Below, piece by piece: positions 56,228 through 64,000 of a stretch of DNA of 64,000 bases. The position numbers and the translations under genes are program-made. This DNA comes from Russula earlei (taxonomy: Eukaryota; Basidiomycota; Agaricomycetes; Russulales; Russulaceae), in NCBI GenBank assembly GCA_025769875.1, contig JAGFNK010000191.1, positions 1 to 64,000 on the forward strand, in the 5' to 3' direction. A model generated the notes under the pieces. It was not told the DNA's origin, ran no database searches, and saw only the letters and a program-made list of their open reading frames with translations. The stretch's first letter is position 1, and the number at the start of each line of letters is the position of its first letter.

Positions 56228-59200
56228 TTATACATTGGGTCGTCCAGCCGTAGCGGAGTAGAATTCTTTGAGGAGTCTGGGGGCGTTGAGGTCATGGTGG
56301 TCGACCCATGAGTCGTCTGATGATGGGTATCCTTTCCAGTGTACGAGATATTGAAGTTTACGTGTTCGTCCAAACCTTCTGGCATCTAGAATGGCCTCGA
56401 TCTCGTATTCTTCTTCAGTTATCGATGATCGGAGGAGGTCGTGCGAACGGCGTGCCATATTCTTCTGTTTCTATATATGGTAGGAGTAGATTGACATGGA
56501 AGACGTCGTGTATTTTCATAGATGACGGAAGTTGGAGTTGGTAGGCGACTTTAGAAATCTTTTTTATGATGGGGAAGGGTCCGTAACGTTTTGGGGTCAG
56601 CTTGCGGTTTCCTCGTGTTTTGAGGTTCTTGCCTTCTAGCCATACGAGGGTTCCTTCTTTCATTTCCGGGTTGTCAGGTCTGGAAGGTTGTTGTTTACGT
56701 TCCAAAAGTTGTTGTGCGTCGCGTCTGGATTGTTCTAGTTCTCTGAGTCAATCAGGTTGAGGCGGGAACGTTGTTGTCCTCGAGGTTTATGTTGATTTGG
56801 GGTTTGAATCCCATGAGGAGTTCGTGTGGTGATCATCGTGATGTTTCATGTTTCCACGAGTTATGTGCATATTCTGCAATGGGAAGTATCTTTGCCCAGG
56901 AGTGTGGATGGGTTGCGGTCCAGGGTCTTAGGTATTGTTCTAGCCATGCATTCATCCTTTCCGTCTGTCCATCGGTTTGAGGATGAAATGCGGTGGACAT
57001 GTTTTGTTTGATGCCTAAGTTTTTACATAAGGCTTTGGAGAAGTTTGATGCGAATCGGGGATCTCTGTCGGAGATGATTCTTTTGGGAACGCCAAACCAG
57101 GGCACGAGGTGTTTCAGATATTTGTGTGCAACGCCTGCTCCATCAATCGTTTTGTTGCATGGGATGAATTTCGTTGCTTTGGAGCATCCTTGGTCAACTA
57201 TGGTAAGTACGCTGTCAAACCCTTCTGATTTGGGCAAGTCGGTGATAAGGTCCATCGATACGTATTGAAAGGGGCCTTGTTCAACGTGTGTGTTGAGTGG
57301 AAAGGTCGTGGCTTTCTTTCTGGGTATATTGGTTTTGGACTCTTGGCATTTGGCGCAACCTTTGACGTATTGTTCTACGAATTGTCGTAGTCTAGGTCCT
57401 TCATAGTGTTGTTTGACTAAGTCCCATGTGTTGGCTATCCCTGGGTGTCCTGCGAAGGGGGTGTCGTGGAATTGTCTTAGAATTTCTCGTCATTTGTCAG
57501 GTTTATCTGGTAAGTAGGTTTTTTTTGCGAAAATTTCGGGTGGTAGTAGAGTGGTTTTTTGTTCTCCTACCCCCTTGTTAAGGTCTTTGCGACGAGAAAG
57601 TGTGTCAGCAATAGTGTGTGTGTGTCCAGGGACATGTTCCATAGTGACGTTAAAGTCTTGCATATATTGCATCCATCTGGCTTGTCGCCCTGTTAGTTTT
57701 TGTGGTTCTTTGAAGTAAGTGAGGTTTTTGTGGTCTGTTCTTATTCTGACTGGTTTGTCGGCTCCTAGGAAGAATGGTCGTCCACTTTTTAATCCAAAAA
57801 TTACTGCTGCTAATTCTTTGTCGTGAGCATCGTAGTTTCTTTCCGCATCTAAAAGCGTCCTGGAGTAGTATGCAATTGGGTGTAAACCATCTTCATACTC
57901 TTGGGATATGACTGCTCCTATGGCGAATCCTGACGCGTCGGTGTCTAAAACAAATTGTTTTGTCCAATCTGGAGTGCGGAGTACTGGGTAGGATACACAA
58001 GTTTCTTTTAAGATTTGGAAGGCTTGATCCTCTTTTGTCGTCCATTCCCACTGTTTGTTTTTCTTCGTTAAGTCGTTTAATGGCCTTGCTTTTATAGAAA
58101 AGTTGGGTATAAAATTTTGATAAAAGTTACAGAATCCTAGGAAGCTTCTAACTTCTTTCAGTGTTGGTGGTGTCGGCCAGTCTTTGATTCCTTTGACTTT
58201 GATGGGGTCCATGGTTATCTTCCCTTCTCCTATAATTACTCCGAGATATTCTACCTTTTTCTTGTGGAATTGACACTTTTCCGGTTTGAGGTAGAGATCG
58301 TGTTGTTTCAGTTTAGATAGTATATGGTTGACTTTGGAGGCGTGTTCCATTTCGTCGTTTTGTGTGGTGATGATGATGTCGTCCATATAGATTTTTAGCC
58401 ACCCTTGTGCGAGTTCTTCTTGAAAAATGTCGTCCATCATGGTCTGGAAGGTAGCTGGGGAGTTAGTCAGTCCGAAGAACATTACTGTGGGTTCGAATAG
58501 TCCATCGCTGGTTTTGAATGCTGCTTTCCATTCGTCTCCTTGTTTAATCCGGATGTTGTTGTAGCCCCATCTAACGTCAAATTTTGTGAAGAGTTCTTTC
58601 CCTGCTAAGGCGTGGATAAGTTCTGGGATTAGGGGTAGGGGATATACGTTTGGTATTGTCCATTTGTTTAAATTTCTGTAGTCTTGTACTGGTCGAAATT
58701 TACCGTCTTTCTTTTTTATGAGGAAGAATCCACTGGCATATGGTGAGTTGGACCTCCTTATTCGTTTAAGTCGTAAATTTTGTTCGAGAAATTTTCCTTG
58801 TTCCTCCTTTTCTTTAGGTGAGAGTGGATACACTCTGCAGTTGATCGTTGTCGGGGCATCTGGTTTTAGATCGATGGCATGATCCCATTTTCTAGGTCCA
58901 GGAAATATCTCTGACTCCTGTTCCATAAATACTGGCCCGTATTGGTGGTACTGGTGAGGAACCATTTCTTGCCAGGTCTTTGGCTTGTCTTCAATTTGTG
59001 ATTCTGCCAATTGTTGTGCTATGGTGGTCTTTCGTATTTGAGTTTGCAACCATAGTTCGTCTCCTTCCTCCCAGTCTGCCAATGCTTTGATCCATGCTGG
59101 AGTTTCTTGGTTTCCTTTGAGGGTGACTTTTCCCATGATGGTTCCTTTGGACCAATTTATCCTTGGGTTGGTCGATTCTAGGAATGGATATCCTAAGATA

Positions 59201-59478
59201 ATATCATCTTGACCTATGTCTGCAACTAGGAATTGGTGAGTGTGTTTTTGTCCTAGTAGTTTTAGTTCCATGTCTACCGCCTGAGTGATCTTTCCTAGGC
59301 GATTAGGGGTGTTATCAACATTTTTCACCACTCTAGGTGTTGATAATTTTCGTTTCTTCAATTGAAGTTGTTCGGTTAATTTGGGGGATATAAAGCATTC
59401 AGTCGCTCCGCTGTCGATTAATGCGGTTTTCTTTTCGGCTTTTGAGGTTCCAATGTATATAGTCAAATTGACCTGCAT
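56228..59478 (-). pseudogene. Gypsy pol with chromodomain, decayed
   Basis: From 59478 downwards: protease DSGATECF, reverse transcriptase (FFLIKKKDGKFRPVQDYRNLN, YMDDIIITT near 58385), RNase H (LDTDASGFAIGAVIS), then integrase with the HHCC zinc motif (HPGIANTWDLV, CAKCQESK), core residues in MDLITDLP, SDRDPRF and HPQTDGQTERMN, a GPF/Y-type C-terminus (KRYGPFPI) and a chromodomain (EEEYEIEAILDAR, LVHWKGYPSSDDSWV) ending at 56228. Stops at 57490-57492 (TGA just before REIL) and near 56831, and a frame shift before the chromodomain, disable it. The chromodomain places it among chromoviruses, which target silent chromatin. Confidence 0.9.
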
Positions 59479-59540
59479 TGACTTTCTTTTTGTAACTTTA
59501 TGTACATTGGTACCTAGTGCCCGAGCGATCGCCGATATGC

Positions 59541-61238
59541 TCAGGCATCCGAAAAATCCTTTCCCTCGTCGTTGTCGGTCTCTCCATTCAGCATCCTAAT
59601 GAACTCCTCTCTTTCCTCTTTAGAGAGGGCTTTGGCAGCTTTTGCAACTTTGGCCGTCGCACTTTCTTCAACGATTTCGACAACGGAGGATTCGGATGTG
59701 GTGGTGGTCACTTCTGCCGTGCGTGCGCGTGTCGGCTCGCGTCTCAGTTTTGCGGGGCAGTCTCTGGTGAGGTGTCCTTGTTTTGAGCAATGAAAACATC
59801 TGCCTTCAGCGCGATGTTTTTCCTTGTCGGCTTCGGTGATCGCTTTGCGTGCTGCGCCTGCACTGGTATCCATCGCGTTCGGGTCGCGTGGTGGAAGGCG
59901 TGCGCGTGGTGCGGCGGCATTGTTGGTGGTATTGCCGCGCGCACCCCAATTTGAAAGGTGGGCCCAAGGGCGACTGTTGCTTGAATTGGTGCTCCTGTTG
60001 TGAGTGTTGGCGTGATCGGTGAGGACTGCACGTTTACGCATCCAAATGCGATGTTGTTTTTGTGCGCCGGTCATCCATTCCAAGAAGGTGGTCGGGTCTT
60101 CCTGGCTAATGATTGCTTCTACCAGTGGTTTGGGAAGGCCGCACGCAAACAGACGCATGACCATGGGATCATCCGTGTGTAGGGATCCTCGCCGAGCTAG
60201 TAATTCAAAATTAGCTATGTACTCATCCAGATTATTCTCTTTCATCTTGAGTTCACGGAGTTGGTCTTGCGCGCGTTCGCATTCGGCGTAGTCGGTAAAC
60301 GCTCTTTTGAATTGTTGTTCCATAGCCTGCCAAGCTGTTAGTCCAAAGGGAATTTCGTCCGGATCCATCATAACTTTTTCGAGCCACTCGTCCATCGCCT
60401 CGACCCAGCCATCAACGCGAGGTCCTTCCATTAGTGACAAGAAATAGGCACATTTCTTGATAGGGTTTTGGGCAATTTTGCTGTCAAAATTCATTCTCAT
60501 GAAGCGTCGAAACACGGTGAGAAATGCATGGGTGCGGGCGCGGTCGCCGTTGAAGGCCTTGGGTGGGATGCCCTCAAGTTTGCCATTATCGGGGGGACGG
60601 GTGTCGCGATCGTGTATGGCGTACGTGTCGTAGTCGTCTGGGTCCGGACTAGGGGGTCATCTTCCGCGTCTTCCAAAACCTTGGAACAGGGATGGGCGCG
60701 GGTATGCTTGCGCTGTTTCGGATGAAGCTAATTGTTGGGGTACTTGCGCGGGTGGTTCTTCTGGTTCGTCGGCTGTGACGAAAAGTTGTGTCGTGGTCTG
60801 GGGTTCTTGTTCCATGGGTTCGGCGGGTGCGGGTCCGGGAGTTGGCGCGCGGGATGGATTTTTTGAATTTGGAACTGGTTCTCCTGATCTAGTGAGTTGT
60901 TCCATATCAAGGCCCTTGAGAGTGTCAGAGATCAGTCCGAGAGCTGGGCGCGTGACGCGGTAAGCTTCGAAGTAGTCTTCGCGGCATCGGATTTCGAACC
61001 ATACGCCGTAAAGAGTTCCAAGGCCCACTTTAGCCTTTCTGTAGTAAACATAATACCCGGTCCAGGGTACACTGTCTATTCCCACTCTGAGGAAGTAAGC
61101 ATTTTCTCTGAAGGCTTCAGGGACAAATGCGTCGTCAAGGTCCGGGTTCAACTTGAAGGGGCATCTGAGTTTCTTCAGCCCTTCTTCTGTAGGCTTTCCT
61201 TGTCCTTTGAACCTCCAGTCTCTGGCCATGGAAGTCAT
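59541..61238 (-). pseudogene. Gypsy gag, decayed
   Basis: The first frame, 61238-60657, starts MTSMARDWRFKGQGK and has VPWTGYYVYYRKAKVG and a Pro-rich end. The second frame, 60515-59541, carries the capsid-like region (AYFLSLMEGPRVDGWVEAM, ECERAQDQLRELKMKE) and the nucleocapsid knuckle CFHCSKQGHLTRDC, with an acidic end. The two are in different frames across 60515-60657, so a shift has split gag. Confidence 0.85.
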
Positions 61239-61317
61239 TCTTTCAAAGTTGTTGTATTCGGGGGTGGATGCGTATGTACGCGTTCGGGGTCGGTGGTTCG
61301 AGGGAAGCTTGTTCTAA

Positions 61318-61814
61318 TGTCACCGACTGGGGGCGGTGTCGCTGACAAATCAGTTCATGTGCGAGACGAGCGCAGCGAGTCGAGCGAGACACTAAGTCTT
61401 CACGAATTTTGGGGATCTCGGAGACGATATTGCCAAAGCAAAATATGTTCCGCGGAGAAGGGAAGTTGCGAATAAGTCTTCGCGTTAGGAAGGCTTATGA
61501 GCAGGAGAAGTTTCAGACGAAGTGCTTGATGTCTTGCAAGCCTACAAGTCCTGAAGTTCGAAATCCAGTGATATTTCACAGGAGAACAAGCTTAGGGCTT
61601 GTTCTCATCAGACAACAGTCTTATATACATGCTAAATACTATATCAAATAGTATTCATGAGGTGGACGCAAGGCGATCGAACTGGAACACGCTGGAAACG
61701 TCTGGTGTATGCGAGGTAATCGAAAGAGGTCATAAAACACGCGGGAAACTCGAGACATGTCCGGGTAGGCTTATCCAGTTGCCGGTCCGGTTTGATACGC
61801 CGGTTCTTGTGACA
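61318..61814 (-). repeat. 5' LTR of the Gypsy element
   Basis: 497 bp, TGTCACCG...TTGTGACA on the plus strand; the partner of 54401-54897. Confidence 0.95.
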
Positions 61815-61819
61815 CCCAA

Positions 61820-62437
61820 CCTGACCTCGCCTTCACTGTCGCAGCCCTTGGACGACACGCTGCGTGCCCCAGAAATGATCATCAATGCACACTCAACCAC
61901 GCCATCCAATACATCCAAGGCACAAGTGACAAATGCCTAGTCTTCCAACGCAGTCTTGGGACTCAGCCAACCCTAGTCAGGTATGCGGATGCAGACTGGG
62001 CCAGCGACATGAACGATCGCAAGTCCACATCAGGCTTCGTCTTCATGTTGGCAGGAGGGGCTGTGAGTTGGAGCTCAAAGAAACAAGCCTCGGTTGCATT
62101 GTCGAGCACCGAGGCAGAATACATTGCAGGAGCACATGCCTCTAAAGAGGCCATTTGGCTGAGACGTCTACTCACCAAATTGGGTGAAGACACACATCTC
62201 CCCACCACTCTCCATATCGACAACCAGTCAGCCATTGCCATCGCGAAGAACCCGGAGTTCCATGACCGCACGAAACACATTGAAGTGAGACACCACTTCC
62301 TGCGCCAGAAAGTCGAGCTCTGCGAAGTCAAACTCGCTTACATCCCTACTGGGGAACAACTTGTGGATGTGCTGACGAAGGGGCTGAGTCAAGAGAAACA
62401 TGAGCATTTTATGCAGGAGATGGGAATACGCCACTAG
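61820..62437 (+). pseudogene. Copia-B RNase H, 3' part
   Basis: Continuation of Copia-B pol after the Gypsy insertion: PDLAFTVAALG, then ADADWASDMNDRKSTSGFVF, ALSSTEAEYIAGA and LHIDNQSAIAIAKNPEFHDRTKHIEVRHHFLR, to the stop at 62437. A frame change between about 61860 and 61980 separates the first block from the rest. Confidence 0.9.
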
Positions 62438-62450
62438 GGCTGAGGGGGTG

Positions 62451-62686
62451 TGTTGGAAATGCAGCCACCGCGTGGCAGAGAAACAGACTAAATGGACCAG
62501 ATAGTTAGAATGCCATGTTGATACCACTGTTCCTTTTTCCTCAGTCTTTCATATACAAGACTGAGGTCAGTGGCACATTCCTTTACCATTTACATATACT
62601 CATTATGTACATAGCCTTCGTCCAACAGGTTAGCTTACTAACCTAATATCAGTCTTTCATATACAAGACTGAGCCTTCGTCCAACA
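62451..62686 (+). repeat. 3' LTR of Copia-B
   Basis: 236 bp, the partner of 50432-50667, followed by TTAAT at 62687-62691. Confidence 0.95.
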
Positions 62687-62691
62687 TTAAT

Positions 62692-62902
62692 TGCCTGTCT
62701 TAGTTTTCCTGTCAGTCGGAGGGGTCAGAGGGGAGACGTGCAATCGATCAGACACCGAGTCGCGGTCTTTACAGCCGAGCCACCTGACTCGGAGTTTCAA
62801 GTAGAACGCGCGACGCGTTATAAGCCTACACTCTCTATTTCTCACTCCCCACTATTCATCATCCCTAACCCGATTGTTCATCTACCCTCCTCATCTGCTA
62901 CC
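62692..62902 (+). promoter_or_regulatory. CRN-D promoter region
   Basis: TTATAAGCC at 62818-62823, 85 bp before the ATG, within about 210 bp that match the CRN-C upstream region. Copia-B inserted at the outer edge, so its 3' LTR could influence this promoter. Confidence 0.6.
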
Positions 62903-64000
62903 ATGGCCGCAAATCTGGACCTTTTTGTCTATATTATTGGAATGGGAAACGCATTCCCAGTCAATATCGAACGGTCGATGACTGTTGGCCACTTGAAAGA
63001 GGCAATTTTACAGAAGAAACCTAACGATTTGAAAGGTGTCGACGCCGACCGACTCAAACTCTACCAAGTCGACCTACCTGATGACAAGGACCTTGAAAAA
63101 GCTGCTAAACAAGCTACGGAGGGTCAAGAGCCGCTGACAGTATCATCTCGCTTGCTCTCCAAAATATTCCAGAGGGATCCTCTAGAGGAGAGGGTCAGCA
63201 TCCTCGTGGAGGTCCCGGAAATTGGTGAGAATTCCCGTGGCTAGTCATGAGTGTTGCTGATAACATTATGCTTAATCTTCGCTTCCCGTTTAACTTGGCT
63301 TGCCCTATCAACTTGCTGTTCCAAACACTCATCTGATCAGAAACGGGATCTCCCTTCGATGGCAAGATAACGTTGGAGTCTTTGCTGAAGCGTAAACTTG
63401 TTTCAACTTCGGCTTCTCGGATCGGCTCGCCGAAAGTGTACAGGTCAATACAAACAGTCCCACTTGAAAGGATTCGGGACGACCGTCCTGAGTCTGATTC
63501 GCTTCCTCCTATTTCCCTCTTATATGACGGCTTCGGTCACTTTCTCGATATCTATAAAGGTCGGCATAATACACGTGCTTCGACGAAGGCGAGGGGAAAA
63601 CTGGAAATGGCCGTCGACTCTTTCTCCGAACGGATGACCAAGTTATACAACAATGAGGCCAGCCGGATGGTCGAGGGCCTAGTGGCTTTGAACTCGATTT
63701 TTTCTTTTCGCAACCGTGACTGTCCACCCCTTAAGCAGGGCACCATTCGTGATGGCCGTACGGATGGTCATTTTCTCGGCCCACACGGCGCAGTGTCGTG
63801 TGTGGTAGAGTTCAAAAACGAGCTCGCTGACATCAATTCGATACCTGCCGTGGAACTCGTTAGTTACATCGCCAAATCGCACACTCAAGCAATGAAAGAC
63901 CAAAGAGGACCGTTTCGATGGCGGGTGCCGTGTCTCGGCCTGACGATTGTTGGTAAGCCGAGCGTCACTTGGTCTCCTATCGTACAAGCCTGACTTGCGT
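62903..64000 (+). CDS. Crinkler-like (CRN) gene copy D, 3' end outside the window
   Basis: Exon 1 62903-63224, exon 2 63341-63952, then the second intron runs to the window end, so exon 3 (end of the nuclease-like module and the kinase-like module) is not visible. The header and exon 2 match the other copies (GRTDGHFL, VVEFKNE), but exon 1 is 6 bp longer. A block at about 63117-63195 encodes QATEGQEPLTVSSRLLSKIF and on, where the other three copies have QASKTPLKLSSQPLSQLF; sequence on both sides is nearly identical to copy C. The visible part is open. The call is inferred from the full-length copies. Confidence 0.75.

Larger units (their letters stand above)
54401..61814 (-). mobile_element. 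Gypsy chromovirus nested in Copia-B
   Basis: Minus-strand Gypsy element, 7414 bp, with 497 bp LTRs (54401-54897 and 61318-61814) and a perfect 5 bp target duplication CCCAA (54396-54400 and 61815-61819). Removing it restores the Copia-B RNase H frame GTQ-PDLAFTVAALG. Read on the minus strand, the polypurine tract AAGGGGGTGA precedes the 3' LTR. The LTRs differ at only about 7 of 497 positions, so it is younger than its host Copia-B. Confidence 0.96.
50432..62686 (+). mobile_element. Copia-B, Copia LTR retrotransposon split by a Gypsy element
   Basis: 236 bp LTRs (50432-50667 and 62451-62686) with TGTTGGAAA...CCAACA ends and a perfect 5 bp target duplication TTAAT (50427-50431 and 62687-62691). 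The polypurine tract CTGAGGGGGTG precedes the 3' LTR. The LTRs differ at about 12 of 236 positions, all transitions. The right end lies only 216 bp upstream of the CRN-D start codon. Confidence 0.95.
49395..64000. repeat. Right arm of the large inverted duplication, opened by insertions
   Basis: Matches 35034-38190 in inverted orientation after removal of the solo LTR 49579-49963 and Copia-B 50432-62686 with one copy of each target duplication. The arm runs off the window end within CRN-D. Confidence 0.85.

Overview
The window looks like nuclear DNA of a mushroom-forming basidiomycete (Agaricomycetes). Signs of this are short GT-AG introns of about 47-116 bp, a Plavaka-type transposase with a DUF6532 companion gene, a NACHT-WD40 (NWD) receptor, degenerate LRR F-box genes of the agaricomycete type, a Zn2Cys6-family transcription factor relic and fungal Copia and chromodomain Gypsy retrotransposons. 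The species cannot be named from the sequence. Much of the window is mobile DNA. Ordinary cellular genes are reduced to one intact ribosomal protein gene (eL14/RPL14), one NLR-like NWD gene and duplicated genes of unknown role. Layout, left to right. 6-6899: a Plavaka-like DNA transposon with terminal inverted repeats, carrying a decayed transposase (minus) and a decayed DUF6532 gene (plus). 6900-9893: duplicated segment with an acidic spliced gene and a 150-160 bp tandem array; its sister copy, without the transposon, is at 19179-22162. 9894-11913: truncated Copia element that replaced RPL14 and most of an F-box gene. 11914-18930: a long palindrome of two head-to-head Crinkler-like (CRN) genes and F-box remnants, its centre at a TTATAA shared promoter; the right-hand CRN gene is split by a 1.87 kb non-autonomous transposon. 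22331-23890: intact RPL14 and an F-box relic. 24175-27170: transcription factor pseudogene. 27810-32392: NWD gene with twelve exactly 126-bp WD40 units. 33310-37124: RPL14 pseudogene, F-box pseudogene and a third, intact CRN gene. 38295-41550: hAT transposon. 41759-48483: Copia-A, with an 882 bp solo LTR in its integrase. 49579-49963: a solo LTR of the Copia-A family. 50432-62686: Copia-B, which carries a complete Gypsy chromovirus (54401-61814) in its reverse transcriptase/RNase H region. 62903 to the end: a fourth CRN gene, cut by the window edge. The most interesting content is the CRN family: a ubiquitin-like Crinkler header, a PD-(D/E)xK nuclease-like module and a C-terminal protein kinase-like module, spliced from three exons, in four copies arranged as two inverted pairs. 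The unit RPL14 / F-box / CRN has been copied at least three times, and each copy was then broken differently by transposons. Together with the NWD receptor, whose WD40 array shows the repeat homogenisation seen in fungal allorecognition genes, the locus reads as a fast-changing conflict or effector island. Mutations between LTR pairs and the nonsense codons in the transposon genes are strongly biased to CpG to TpG/CpA changes and to TGA stops, which suggests cytosine methylation of repeats followed by deamination.
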